A stretch of DNA of 64,000 bases from CBDCPI01 sp965220245 (GCA_965220245.1 CBDCPI010000015.1:1-64000); one strand, 5' to 3'. Positions 16,073-24,694 are shown, counted from the first letter of the stretch. The notes: generated by a model not told the origin, from the sequence alone. Numbers and translations: made by a program.

Positions 16073-16939
16073 CTAGTCCCCCGTCGGCGCAGTCTCCGGC
16101 TCCGTTACGCCGTATTTGCGTTCCAGTTCATAGACTTGGTCAAGGCCCAACAGCCCGGCGACGTCCCAGCGGGTGCCGTAGCGGTCCGGGTTTACCTTGC
16201 CGGTGCGCTTCAACTCCTCGAAGGAGTCTCGCACCTGTTTGTAGATCAGCCAGATGGTGCTGCCGCAGATCATCAGCTTGTAACCCATGGCGGCAACCTC
16301 TTGGGTGGGCAGCAGGTCGCCGTTATACATGCGGGGCAGGTCCCGCAGGTCGGCGGCGTAGTTATGCAGGTCTGCCACCGTTTTGATGCCGTCCACGAAT
16401 ACCATGTCCGCCCCGGCGTCAACGTAAGCGCGGCAACGCTGGACCGTATCTTCCCATCCCGTTACCGCATAAGCGTCGCAGCGGGCGATGATAACAAAGT
16501 CGGGGTCGTTGCGGGCGTCCAATGCCGCCCGGATCTTCTGGACAGCCTCCTCTTGAGGAATGACTTGCTTGCCCTCGAAGAACCCGCATTTTTTGGGGAA
16601 TAGCTGGTCCTCGATGTGGATACCGGCCACGCCAGCGGCTTCGTATTCCCGCACCGTGCGTTGCACATTCAAGGGATTTCCATAGCCGGTGTCGGCATCG
16701 CAGACCACCGGAATGTCTATCGCGTTGGCGATGTACTTGGCGTTGGAGACCATCTCGGTCATGGTCAACAGCCCAACGTCAGGAAATCCCCGCTCGGCGG
16801 CCGTACCGGCGCCGGTCATGTATACGGCGTCGAATCCTACGGATTCGGCAATCTTGGCGTGCAAAGCGTTGAGAACAAACGGGGCGGTGACCATTTGGCC
16901 CGAAGTCAAGAGCTGTCGAAGCTTGGTAGTGGTCTTCAT
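16073..16939 (-). CDS. Isocitrate lyase/PEP mutase-family protein
   Basis: A 288-residue TIM-barrel enzyme. VYMTGAGTAAERGFPD, CDADTGYGNPLNVQRT, GIHIEDQLFPKKCGF and VIIARCDAYAV follow the order of the superfamily. The catalytic loop is KKCGF; the Cys is kept, as in lyases, while the usual His is Phe. The length and the GYGNPLNV motif fit the 2-methylisocitrate lyase/oxaloacetate decarboxylase-like group, which cleaves or decarboxylates small 2-hydroxy or 2-oxo acids. The exact substrate is not clear. It starts at an ATG seven bases upstream of which lies GGAGGCGA. Confidence 0.85.
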   Translation of the reverse strand: MKTTTKLRQLLTSGQMVTAPFVLNALHAKIAESVGFDAVYMTGAGTAAERGFPDVGLLTMTEMVSNAKYIANAIDIPVVCDADTGYGNPLNVQRTVREYEAAGVAGIHIEDQLFPKKCGFFEGKQVIPQEEAVQKIRAALDARNDPDFVIIARCDAYAVTGWEDTVQRCRAYVDAGADMVFVDGIKTVADLHNYAADLRDLPRMYNGDLLPTQEVAAMGYKLMICGSTIWLIYKQVRDSFEELKRTGKVNPDRYGTRWDVAGLLGLDQVYELERKYGVTEPETAPTGD

Positions 16940-17106
16940 ATAATAATCGCCTCCAAAAGTTTAGCCGTCGTCGCCTCCTGGACGCTCCAAAACGAAAATC
17001 CCCAGGAGTTTCAGGAGGGAGGGACGGCACGTTTCCTGGGTCCGGTTAGCTGCATCATAGCCCAACGCTTGGCGGTGCGCCACCGGCGTTGCGGGCTTGG
17101 CTGCGC

Positions 17107-17727
17107 CTAGAGAGGGTGGCTGGACAGCAACTCCCACCGCAGGTCGGCGGCCCAACGCCCTCCATTCCAGTCATCGCCGGCAGCGTCGGACTCGAAGCGC
17201 AGCAGCATAAGCCGCCACCCCCGGGCGCTCGACGGCACCTCAAGGTCGGCTGCTACGGTCCTGGCGAACTCCACCGCATCGCTGAACACCCCTTCGGGGA
17301 GCTTGGCGTACAGCATCAACGGAAGCCGGAACCGTTGCTCGTCGCCAGGGCCGACGGCCACGCTGGTGTTTCTTTCCAGCAAGTCGGCGACGGCGCTTTG
17401 CAAATTGACCAAAGCGGAGTTGCCAGCAGGGTCCGAGAAGTCCAAAAAGACGTGACCGGCTCCATCAAAAGCGCTGCCCACTCCGGAGTGAGACAACTGG
17501 AACTGGGGGTCCCGCTGTCGGCTTTCAGCCGCAACGGCTGCCAAGTCCCGGTCCACTTGGGCCACCGCAGCGGCGGAGCACTCCAAGAACCCGGTCATCA
17601 GGACGTATACCATGTTCATTTCCGCGGCCCAACTGGCGTATTGACCGCAAATTAGCTGCCGGGCCCGGTAGGACCGTGAAGTAAACGTGGGGTCCAATGC
17701 CAGTCCAATGCCGTATCTAACGGACAT
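17107..17727 (-). CDS. Uncharacterised protein (about 206 aa)
   Basis: A soluble protein starting MSVRYGIGLALDPTFT, with GGGAGG five bases before the ATG at 17727. A longer start at 17832 lacks such a site. The alternation of strands and helices and a residue set like the N-terminus (YGIGLALDP), the QFQLSHSGVGSAF segment and LPLMLYAKLP recall the 2H phosphoesterase (2'-5' RNA ligase-like) fold. Only one possible HxS motif is visible and the second is absent, so the assignment is weak. It lies between a lyase and a lipoprotein gene on the same strand. Confidence 0.5.
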   Translation of the reverse strand: MSVRYGIGLALDPTFTSRSYRARQLICGQYASWAAEMNMVYVLMTGFLECSAAAVAQVDRDLAAVAAESRQRDPQFQLSHSGVGSAFDGAGHVFLDFSDPAGNSALVNLQSAVADLLERNTSVAVGPGDEQRFRLPLMLYAKLPEGVFSDAVEFARTVAADLEVPSSARGWRLMLLRFESDAAGDDWNGGRWAADLRWELLSSHPL

Positions 17728-17866
17728 CGAAGCCTCCCGGTGAACATGGTTCGGATTTACGCTACTCCAAGGTGAGCGGCTAAGCCAGTCAGATCGTGAT
17801 TGGAGCCGGACCGACGGGGACGGCGCAATCAACGGGCCGTGGGAAATGTCGTCGCCAATTCGGGTC

Positions 17867-19021
17867 TCAGGAGCGGTTGTTCCACTGCTGGGCGCGGCGT
17901 ATGAAAACGTCAGGGGCTTCCAGCCATTCCCGGTAGCCGATTCGCCGGTTATCCGTCAGCCAGTTGATCTTCTCATCAAGGCAGACAGCCAGCTCCGCGT
18001 CTTTTATATCAAGGGTGAAGCCGCCATGTTCGGCCGCTTCATCAAGGGCCGTGACCACAAATCCGCCATTAGAAATTCTAGCGGCATCACGGTTGCCGAT
18101 TTCTCCCCTGGCCAAGGCGTCAATCGTTCCGGCGCCGAGAGCCTCGAGGAGTTCCGCTTCGCCGGTCTCGTCTCCGAGGTAAATCACTTGAGGCATGGCT
18201 TCCGAAGAGGGGTGTAAACTACGCCTGCCTTCAAGATTCGCGGACTCACCGGCTGCGGTGATGAAATAGTCGGCACTGCCGTCGGCAACCACGGCGCCGC
18301 GTCGCGTTTCGACCCGTACACCAGCAGCCAGCACGCCAGCGGCATCCACCAGTCCGGTCAGCACTAGCAACCGGGCCTCTCCGGTAGTGTCGGCCAAGGC
18401 GCCAACACGCACGTCGCTGGTCAGGCCATCGTGACTGGCAAAACGCTCGGCATCTGCGGCGCGAACCAGCAACGACTGCCTAAAAGTGATGTGCCCAGAG
18501 GTAAACCGGACTACTGCCTCCCCGGAACTGTCCCGGGTCCGAGAGTCCAAGACCGTGATGCCGCCGCCGATAAGGTCGTAGTCCGGACCGGCAGACAGAA
18601 GCCAAATGTCGTCCCAAGCTCCGACCCCGTGACGGGAGAACGACACCTCCAGGGCCAGCATAGCCTCTAGGGCGTTTAACAGGTCCGCTTCATAACCCAG
18701 ATGGGTGTTAAACCCGTCGGACGCCGGGTCCGCGTCGGCGCTGTAACTGACCGGCGCGAAATAGGCATAGAACCCCACGTTGAGGACGCGGTCGGCGCAG
18801 GGTCGCTGCTGGTTATTCTCAGGCGGCGCAGTGGTAGGAATAGGTGTTGGAACGGAAGTAGACGACACTATTGGCGTCTCAGGAACGGTCACTTGCGCCG
18901 AAGTCGGCTCCGCTGGCTTGGGAGAACGGTCGCCACTACAAGCCGCCGCAAGAAAGGCCATGGCTAACAGACCAATAATAATGGCCGAAACAGCCGCTCC
19001 CATCTCGAAATCATTAGCCAT
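17867..19021 (-). CDS. Lipoprotein, periplasmic solute-binding (SBP_bac_3-like)
   Basis: The leader IIIGLLAMAFLAAAC ends in a lipobox. A low-complexity Thr/Pro/Ser linker (PTPIPTTAPPENN) follows, as in many Chloroflexota surface lipoproteins. The body reads VLNVGFYAYFAPVSY, LGYEADLLNALEAML, DLIGGGITVLDSR and GALADTTGEARLL, which is the layout of family 3 amino-acid-type binding proteins. No permease or ATPase gene is adjacent, so it may act as an orphan sensor or partner of a distant transporter. The ATG at 19021 with GGAG just upstream is preferred over the TTG at 19030. Confidence 0.8.
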   Translation of the reverse strand: MANDFEMGAAVSAIIIGLLAMAFLAAACSGDRSPKPAEPTSAQVTVPETPIVSSTSVPTPIPTTAPPENNQQRPCADRVLNVGFYAYFAPVSYSADADPASDGFNTHLGYEADLLNALEAMLALEVSFSRHGVGAWDDIWLLSAGPDYDLIGGGITVLDSRTRDSSGEAVVRFTSGHITFRQSLLVRAADAERFASHDGLTSDVRVGALADTTGEARLLVLTGLVDAAGVLAAGVRVETRRGAVVADGSADYFITAAGESANLEGRRSLHPSSEAMPQVIYLGDETGEAELLEALGAGTIDALARGEIGNRDAARISNGGFVVTALDEAAEHGGFTLDIKDAELAVCLDEKINWLTDNRRIGYREWLEAPDVFIRRAQQWNNRS

Positions 19022-19037
19022 TAACTCCAACTCCTCG

Positions 19038-19751
19038 CTAGGTGGTGCTGAGTTGCCGAAGGTGAGCGGCTAAGCCAGTTAGATTGGATATTTCCAGGTC
19101 GGCTTGGAGGGTAGAATAGCCAAAGGGGACGTTTTCCCGGTTGACGTAGGCTCCGAGCATCCCGAAGGCCTTGGCGCCCCGGATGTCCCAAGGATGGGCC
19201 GCCACATGGAGAATCCGGCTAGGCGGTAGATTCAAGTGCTCGGCGGCGGTCCGGTACACCACCGAGTGGGGTTTGTAGACACCCGCCTGCTCCGCCGAGA
19301 CGATGTGTTCCACCGGTATCACCAAACTACTAACCGTCCGTTCCAACGAGCCCAAGTCACCATTGGACAATACCGCCAAGGCCACCGCGCCTTTTAGCGA
19401 CAGTAGTCCTTCTTGAACGTCCGGATAGAGAGTGAAGCGCGCACCGGTGGTCAACAAGTCTTCAATTTCCGCGGCAGTGTGAGCAACGCCCAACTTGGCA
19501 AGAATCCGGGACAGACTATTTCGCCTAATTCGTTCAAAAAGCGTCCTACCTCGGCCCAGCATGGAGTCCACCATGCTCTCGCGCAAATAGGTCGCCTCCC
19601 ATAGTTGCACCACATCCGACACATCCCGGTCTGAGCCAGCAGCCCTTAGGAACCGGCCCAGTCCTTCGCCAAAGCTGGCCTCCAAGTCCAGCAGCGTACC
19701 GTACATATCGAAGGTGACGGCGCGAACGTTGGTTAGGGCCTCTGTTGCCAT
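19038..19751 (-). CDS. Haloacid dehalogenase type II-like HAD hydrolase
   Basis: A 237-residue HAD enzyme. VTFDMYGTLLD places the nucleophile Asp at residue 15. YLRESM has an Arg comparable to the substrate-binding Arg of L-2-haloacid dehalogenases. LAVLSNGD is motif II, YKPHSVVYRTAAEHL carries the motif III Lys, and HVAAHPWDIRGAKAFG is motif IV. These enzymes hydrolyse C-halogen bonds of short 2-haloacids. Many annotated members have other substrates, so the dehalogenase activity is inferred from motif similarity. It is followed on the same strand by a binding lipoprotein gene. Confidence 0.85.
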   Translation of the reverse strand: MATEALTNVRAVTFDMYGTLLDLEASFGEGLGRFLRAAGSDRDVSDVVQLWEATYLRESMVDSMLGRGRTLFERIRRNSLSRILAKLGVAHTAAEIEDLLTTGARFTLYPDVQEGLLSLKGAVALAVLSNGDLGSLERTVSSLVIPVEHIVSAEQAGVYKPHSVVYRTAAEHLNLPPSRILHVAAHPWDIRGAKAFGMLGAYVNRENVPFGYSTLQADLEISNLTGLAAHLRQLSTT

Positions 19752-19782
19752 ACGAAATTCTCCCGGTCGCTATAAGCGCCCC

Positions 19783-20898
19783 TTAACCTTTCTCCTTGAG
19801 CGGCAACACTATGGCGGCCCTGCCCCGAGCGGTCTGATCGCCCCGCTGGTTATGGCACCAAATCGTAAGATCAACGACGCCCAACCCATCCTGTAGAGAC
19901 TTTCCGGTTACCCGGCCCCCGCACCAGGTAACGTCACCGTACACGTTGGGCAGGGTCAGAGTGACGCTAAGAGACTTCAAGAAACCTTGGTCTCCCATCC
20001 AGTTGGTTAGCAAGTTGGATAGCCAGGAAACGCGGTCGATCCCCGCGTCGTGGGCGAAGGGGAAACCGAAGGCCTGAGCCACGTCGTCGCGGAGCAGCGA
20101 CGCCTCCCAACTCTCCCAGGAACCCGTCTCTTGGTCCAAATAGGCAGCTTCAGGGTGGCGCTGCCGGTGCCGTAGGAATTGCTTGAAGCCGAGGCTGGGA
20201 CGGGTAGCGGCCATAAACTGGACTATTTCTTCCGAGGTCAGGGGGCCCCGGACGATAGGCGGCAGCAGTTCCGCATCCCCAACGTCCTCCCAGAAGCGGG
20301 TCTTTGCTCCCCGGACCTCCTCGGCGTCGTAGGCGTCCTCAATGGCCATCGCCTCATCCAGACTAAAGAGCTGCTTCTTCCAGTCATGGTATTTGCCGAC
20401 AGCGACGGCGGCGGCCCGGGACGTGCGCAAGACCCGCGATACGGCCTTGGCCACCGGCTCACCCCGCGAGTCGAGGAACACCGTTTCTCCCGTCTGGAGC
20501 ACCATCGAGCCGCAAAAGCGCCCTGTCTTTGCTTGGACACCAGTCAACCGCGACTCGGCGACCACGGTTTCCCCTTCCCCTAACCAACGGTAGAAGTCCC
20601 AATCGCAACCGCCGTAGATAACATGGCGGTCAGGAAATTTCGCGGCGAGACAAGTGTCATCGACGCTGAAAAGCCAGCAGGGTGGGGCTACAAGACGAGC
20701 CTGAGAACTGCCCCGGGCGTAATCCGCGTCCAGCCACAACGGGTTGCGGTCCCCGATGCTTTTGGCCCAGCGTTTCACCGAGGACGCGCTTACCAGCCGG
20801 TTGTGCTGTCGGCGGCGCAGCGGCCGGCCGATTAGATCACGGACTGCTTCCAGTGACTCCGGTTTGGTCCCGGGGAAGCCCTCCGGCACTGTAGCCAA
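19783..20898 (-). CDS. MaoC/FAS1-like hot-dog dehydratase, paralogue 1
   Basis: A 371-residue protein with two hot-dog domains. The N-terminal one includes VKRWAKSIGDRNPLWLDADYA and APPCWLFS. The C-terminal one includes SFG-like packing around WLSNLLTNWMGDQGFLKSL and NVYGDVTWCGGRV. The group is annotated as FAS1-like dehydratase domain proteins and is related to (R)-specific enoyl-CoA hydratases and mesaconyl-CoA hydratase. Start is TTG, four bases after the stop of the upstream paralogue, so the pair is cotranscribed. The two probably form a heteromeric or paired hydratase acting on CoA esters; the substrate is unknown. Confidence 0.8.
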   Translation of the reverse strand: MATVPEGFPGTKPESLEAVRDLIGRPLRRRQHNRLVSASSVKRWAKSIGDRNPLWLDADYARGSSQARLVAPPCWLFSVDDTCLAAKFPDRHVIYGGCDWDFYRWLGEGETVVAESRLTGVQAKTGRFCGSMVLQTGETVFLDSRGEPVAKAVSRVLRTSRAAAVAVGKYHDWKKQLFSLDEAMAIEDAYDAEEVRGAKTRFWEDVGDAELLPPIVRGPLTSEEIVQFMAATRPSLGFKQFLRHRQRHPEAAYLDQETGSWESWEASLLRDDVAQAFGFPFAHDAGIDRVSWLSNLLTNWMGDQGFLKSLSVTLTLPNVYGDVTWCGGRVTGKSLQDGLGVVDLTIWCHNQRGDQTARGRAAIVLPLKEKG

Positions 20899-20901
20899 GG
20901 G

Positions 20902-22113
20902 TTAATCCGCCTCCGACTCGGCAGGCGTTAACCATTGCCCCGCCGGACGGTGGATACTCGGCAAGGAAACCACGGCGCTGCCGGGCATGGTGATTTCGTT
21001 TCGGTGGTTGACTGCCCAAAGGTCGCAATGCACTAGGTGAAGCCCTTTTTCCACCCACTTTCTTTGTACTCTGCCGGTCAACCGGGTAACGTCTCCGACG
21101 ACGTTGGGGCGGCGCAAGTGGGCCGACAGCCGCACCAAAAACGCATCGTCGCCCATCCAGTCGGTAATGTAGCGGCAGAACCAGGACACCCGTTGCGGAC
21201 CCATGTCGTATACCCCCGGCATACCCACCTCATGGGCCATGAACCGCTCCCAGTGGCCCCGGTGCGGATGGTCCTGAGTCCCCGTCTCGGGGTCCACATA
21301 GGTGTCGGCGGGATGCCGGCGGCGGTTAAGAATCTGGTAGACGTGAGCGCCGTTGTGGGCCACGCCGTCCCCGCTGCCAGCGCCGGCATCGGTGTAGCTA
21401 CCGGTAAGACCGATGTCGACTACCCGTAACGGGCCGTAGGTCACCCGGGGAATCTCTTCGTCCTCTTGTACCTCTTCCCAGTACCGGGTCCGGCCTCCCC
21501 GGGGAGATCCGGCCAGCATCTCCTCTTCCAGCGACGCCAGTTCCTCTGCTGTCCACTTTTGGGTATTCACCGAGTAGCCCATCCCGCCGGGAGCCTGTCG
21601 GCGCGGCGTTCGCATATGATAAACTCGGGAACGGGCCACCGGCTCGCCGTTTCCCTTGGTGCACTCCAGTTCTCCGATTTGCAAGACCATTCGCGGTACA
21701 GTGCGCCCTTGCTTCTCGACAGCGTCGACCAGTTGGCCCCTTTGGTGGACCAAGTTTCCGGGGCGCATTACCTGGAAGAACTCCCACTCTATGCCGCCGT
21801 AAATCCACTGAATGCCCCGCAAGCCCGGAGCGATAATTGCTTGGCCCACCATGGCTGGTGGTGCAATCACACCCCGCCACCGGGTGTTGGCCGCGTAATC
21901 CGCGTCGAGGAACAATGGGTTGTCGCTACCCATGTAGTTGCAAAAGTCGCGTATGTTGTCATGGGTAATCTCGACGACAGCCCGGGCGCCCCGATAGTCC
22001 ACGCCGATGAGCCGCCTAGCGTCGTCCAAGCTGCTATCGTCCAAGCCCGGCGCTTGGGTAGGTACGGAGTAGGCTTGGTCTTTGAAATTTACGAGGCTTT
22101 CCGCGTCATCCAT
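20902..22113 (-). CDS. MaoC/FAS1-like hot-dog dehydratase, paralogue 2
   Basis: A 403-residue paralogue of the next gene, with matching landmarks: ITHDNIRDFCNYMGSDNPLF, DADYAANTRWRGVIAPP, IYGGIEWEFFQVM, WFCRYITDWMGDDAFLV and NVVGDVTRLTGRV. A longer insertion around GSYTDAGAGSGDGVAHNGAH is present here and shorter in paralogue 1. It is the first gene of the pair. The ATG at 22113 lies just downstream of the repeat-rich region and tRNA cluster, which read the other way. Function as hydratase/dehydratase on acyl-CoA is inferred from family membership. Confidence 0.8.
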   Translation of the reverse strand: MDDAESLVNFKDQAYSVPTQAPGLDDSSLDDARRLIGVDYRGARAVVEITHDNIRDFCNYMGSDNPLFLDADYAANTRWRGVIAPPAMVGQAIIAPGLRGIQWIYGGIEWEFFQVMRPGNLVHQRGQLVDAVEKQGRTVPRMVLQIGELECTKGNGEPVARSRVYHMRTPRRQAPGGMGYSVNTQKWTAEELASLEEEMLAGSPRGGRTRYWEEVQEDEEIPRVTYGPLRVVDIGLTGSYTDAGAGSGDGVAHNGAHVYQILNRRRHPADTYVDPETGTQDHPHRGHWERFMAHEVGMPGVYDMGPQRVSWFCRYITDWMGDDAFLVRLSAHLRRPNVVGDVTRLTGRVQRKWVEKGLHLVHCDLWAVNHRNEITMPGSAVVSLPSIHRPAGQWLTPAESEAD

Positions 22114-22365
22114 GAAAAATTCCAGCGTTGCGCATCGACCGGGTAAGAGTGTCGAGCTACGGCATTAACCTAGTATGGTTTCGTTAGTTATACGAGTGCA
22201 CACCCCAGAAAAGGGTCCACGATTTTCCCCTTACTGGTCGTTGAAGGTATAAAGAGCCGCCCAAGGTAATCTTGGCTGGCAATTATAGCAGACTGTTGCC
22301 GAAGTCCCGCAGCCCCGGAATCTGGGAGCAACCTTGGTGGTTGCCTTGGAGCTTTAAGACGAGAA

Positions 22366-22785
22366 TTACTGATGCGTGAATTAGTTTCTAAACTGCTCCC
22401 TCCCCTGTCATTGACATGAAAATACCCAACTCGTCATTCCCGCGCAGGCGGGAATCCAGAAATTCTAGGCGCAAGGACCGCCACTGGTTAGTAAGGTCCT
22501 GGACTCCCGCTTTCGCGGGAGTGACGGTTGGGGACTGGACGCCATTTTCATCCGCATACGTGGCTTTCACAAAGCCATCCGCAATTCTGGCGAAGGCCGG
22601 AATCCAGAACGTTCTCCGCCAGCTACGCCTGTCCTGAGGCTCTCCTGAGCACGGTCGAAGGGCTCTTTGTCCTCATAATTTCTGGATTCCGGCTCAAAGC
22701 CGGCCCCGTACTGGATACGGGGGCCGGCCCTTCGACAAGCTCAGGAGACGAAGGCTGGTTTAGGTAATTGTTCACGCATCAGTAA
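22366..22785. repeat. Miniature inverted-repeat element, family A (long copy)
   Basis: A 420-bp copy bounded by TTACTGATGCGTGAA (22366-22380) and TTCACGCATCAGTAA (22771-22785), an exact 15-bp inverted pair. It lies in the opposite orientation to the copy at 6936: TTAGTTTCTAAACTG is next to the left end and TTTAGGTAATTG next to the right one. The interior holds mirrored CGTCATTCCCGCGCAGGCGG and GGCCGGAATCCAGAA blocks. From 22114 to 22365 I see no feature. Confidence 0.85.
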
Positions 22786-22804
22786 TAGACCTTGAGAGAG
22801 CGCG

Positions 22805-23031
22805 GTAACTGTTCAGACTTAATACTTCACCCCGGCCACTTAACCTGTCATTCCGGCTCAAGGCCGGAATCCAGGAGCGTTTGCAACCAGCAACGTTCCT
22901 TTTCCCTGGCATTTCTGGATTCCCGCCTGCGCGGGAATGACGGTTGGGCTGCGGAATGCCGTAAAAGGACTATCATTCGAACAACGGATGTGGCTCCCGG
23001 CAAATTTGACTCACGAAGTCTGAACAGTTAT
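22805..23031. repeat. Miniature inverted-repeat element, family B, with 8-bp target duplication
   Basis: Termini are GTAACTGTTCAGACTT at the left and AAGTCTGAACAGTTAT at the right. It is flanked on both sides by AGAGCGCG (22797-22804 and 23032-23039), an exact 8-bp target duplication. GTAA termini and 8-bp duplications are the hallmarks of IS66-family elements, so it is probably a non-autonomous derivative of one. No transposase of that family is in the window. Confidence 0.88.
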
Positions 23032-23044
23032 AGAGCGCGATATG

Positions 23045-23076
23045 TTGACCCCAGAGGATGTTAGACGTGTTATAAT
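23045..23076 (+). promoter_or_regulatory. Promoter of the tRNA cluster
   Basis: A perfect TATAAT (23071-23076) lies 14 bases before tRNA-Leu. TTGACC at 23045-23050 is a -35 candidate, with a longer than usual 20-bp spacer. It lies just beyond the family B element, only a few bases from the target duplication. Confidence 0.5.
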
Positions 23077-23090
23077 AGTCAGCCTATCAG

Positions 23091-23177
23091 GCCGAGGTGG
23101 TGGAATTGGTAGACACGCGGTCTTGAGGGGGCCGTGGGCGAGCGCCTGTGTGGGTTCAAATCCCGCCCTCGGCACCA
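23091..23177 (+). tRNA. tRNA-Leu (GAG)
   Basis: A class II tRNA with a long variable arm. The acceptor GCCGAGG pairs with CCTCGGC, followed by A and an encoded CCA. The D arm reads TGGTGGAATTGGTAGACAC. The anticodon stem-loop is CGGTC-TTGAGGG-GGCCG with anticodon GAG, and the T arm has GGTTCAAATCC. It closely resembles the bacterial leucine tRNA with the same anticodon. Confidence 0.96.
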
Positions 23178-23199
23178 ACCGGGTTCAGCAAGGCACTGG

Positions 23200-23276
23200 G
23201 GCGACGTAGCCAAGTGGACTAAGGCGGAGGTCTGCAAAACCTCTATTCGGCGGTTCGAATCCGCCCGTCGCCTCCA
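23200..23276 (+). tRNA. tRNA-Cys (GCA)
   Basis: The acceptor GGCGACG pairs with CGTCGCC, discriminator T, with an encoded CCA. The anticodon arm is GAGGT-CTGCAAA-ACCTC with anticodon GCA, and the T arm has GGTTCGAATCC. It lies 22 bases after the Leu gene, so the tRNAs are probably one transcript. Confidence 0.95.
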
Positions 23277-23388
23277 ACCAATGGCCCTCAAAGTGCTTAC
23301 CACCGAGTCCATCTTTGGGCTTATCCTCAGTACAAACGTCACCCCGCACCTTAGAGTAACAATCACCAACGATACCCGGTCCATACCT

Positions 23389-23474
23389 GCCGGGATGGCG
23401 GAACGGTAGACGCAGCGGACTTAAAATCCGCTGGCCTTGCGGCTGTGTGGGTTCGAGTCCCTCTCCCGGCACCA
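23389..23474 (+). tRNA. tRNA-Leu (TAA)
   Basis: The acceptor GCCGGGA pairs with TCCCGGC, with A and an encoded CCA. The anticodon arm is GCGGA-CTTAAAA-TCCGC with anticodon TAA. A long variable arm (TGGCCTTGCGGCTGTG) and GGTTCGAGTCC complete a leucine-type class II tRNA. Confidence 0.95.
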
Positions 23475-23592
23475 AAGATGGCGGTGAAAGGCCGCGCAAC
23501 GAGAAAGAAAATTCAGACATCGAATCTTTGTATTTCTCATTTTGACACTACCCGGGTATTGAAAGAGTGGCAGGGTAAACGGGGGAAGGCGA

Positions 23593-24018
23593 TTGTCAAA
23601 GGCGATACTCGTTTACGACGGGCTCTGCCCCCTCTGCTCCGTCTATAGCCGCCGCGTCGGCTTGGGTCAGGGCGGCATGACTCTGGTCGATGCCCGGCAA
23701 GACCGCGAAGTGGCGCAACGGCTTAAGGACCAAGGCTGCGACCTAAACGACGGTATGGCCTTGATCGTCGATGGCCGGGTATTCCGCGGAGGAGATGCTG
23801 TCGTGGCAGTCAACTCAGTGACGGAAGCCGGCGGTCTACTGGACCGTGTGCTTCGGGCGCTGACGCTGACTCCGGGGTTGGTGAGAGTCGTCTATCCTGG
23901 CTTGAAGTTGGCGCGAATCATCACCCTGACGCTATTGGGACGGCCCCATGAAATGTACTGTTGTACTGTTCCCCCATTTTTGAGAAAACCCTGTGGATGT
24001 GATAAACTAGGTTCATAA
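23593..24018 (+). CDS. DCC-family thiol-disulfide oxidoreductase (DUF393)
   Basis: A 141-residue protein. VYDGLCPLCS near residue 7 is the signature DxxCxxC motif of the DCC family, a thioredoxin-fold group presumed to perform dithiol-disulfide exchange. LVDARQ and VFRGGDAVV are also family-typical positions. The C-terminus carries YCCTVPPFLRKPCGCD, an extra cysteine-rich tail. The start is a TTG with GGGGGAAGG just upstream. It follows the tRNA cluster directly and may be partly expressed from its promoter. Confidence 0.8.
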   Translation: MSKAILVYDGLCPLCSVYSRRVGLGQGGMTLVDARQDREVAQRLKDQGCDLNDGMALIVDGRVFRGGDAVVAVNSVTEAGGLLDRVLRALTLTPGLVRVVYPGLKLARIITLTLLGRPHEMYCCTVPPFLRKPCGCDKLGS

Positions 24019-24099
24019 CTGGCTCCCAGGCGAGTCCTGTCAAGGAAAAAACCCTGGTGATCAGTTGTAACTAATCCAACATAGAAAAGGAGATCACCA

Positions 24100-24423
24100 G
24101 TGGCATTTCAAGATAGGAACCTAACTTGCGTGGAGTGCAACCAGGTTTTCGTGTTTACTGCCGATGACCAGCAGTACCACGCGGAGAAGGGTTACACCAA
24201 CGAACCCAAGCGCTGCCCATCGTGCCGTCAGGCCCGGCGCGCAAATTCCGGAGGAGGCTTCGGGGGCGGTATGCGGCGCGAGATGCATCCGGCAGTATGC
24301 GCCGAGTGTGGAAAGGACACCGAGGTGCCCTTCCGGCCTACGGGGGAACGCCCGGTCTACTGTAGCGATTGCTACCGGCAACTTGGCCCCAGCGGGGGCG
24401 GCAACCGTTCCTTCCGGTTCTAG
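24100..24423 (+). CDS. Double zinc-ribbon protein with glycine-rich linker
   Basis: A 107-residue protein. LTCVECNQVF and RCPSCRQAR form the first CxxC...CxxC ribbon (probable zinc-binding trcl-type domain). A Gly-rich linker (SGGGFGGGMRRE) follows, then a second ribbon with AVCAECGKD and VYCSDCYRQ. Proteins of this layout are frequent in Chloroflexota and related phyla; the role is unknown, with nucleic-acid binding suggested by the RGG-like, basic linker. Start is GTG, six bases after AAAAGGAGAT. A perfect 11-bp hairpin follows the gene. Confidence 0.8.
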   Translation: MAFQDRNLTCVECNQVFVFTADDQQYHAEKGYTNEPKRCPSCRQARRANSGGGFGGGMRREMHPAVCAECGKDTEVPFRPTGERPVYCSDCYRQLGPSGGGNRSFRF

Positions 24424-24482
24424 GCCGTAAATTTTCGGGAGCGCTCTAGCTGTCCCCATTTCAAGCCCTCCGCGGCAATGAA

Positions 24483-24511
24483 GGCCTCCTTGAGAGATCC
24501 TCAAGGAGGCC
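24483..24511 (+). terminator. Hairpin after the zinc-ribbon gene
   Basis: GGCCTCCTTGA at 24483-24493 and TCAAGGAGGCC at 24501-24511 form a perfect 11-bp stem with a GAGATCC loop. A T tract does not follow, so this may be a Rho-type or RNA-stabilising hairpin. The rest of 24424-24694 shows no gene. Confidence 0.55.
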
Positions 24512-24694
24512 AACGATGATTGATGGGACAATCTACGCACTCTTGCCTCCTTAGACTAGGCCCACGGCGCGAACCTCGGCATCAATGCTCCTCTAAACAG
24601 TAGCCATCCGTTAGGCCCTCCCGGTCTGCACTGCCTCCTCCCTAGACGATAGGCCGCGCCTTCACTATTTGTGGGGCAGACCCGGCCAAGTGAA

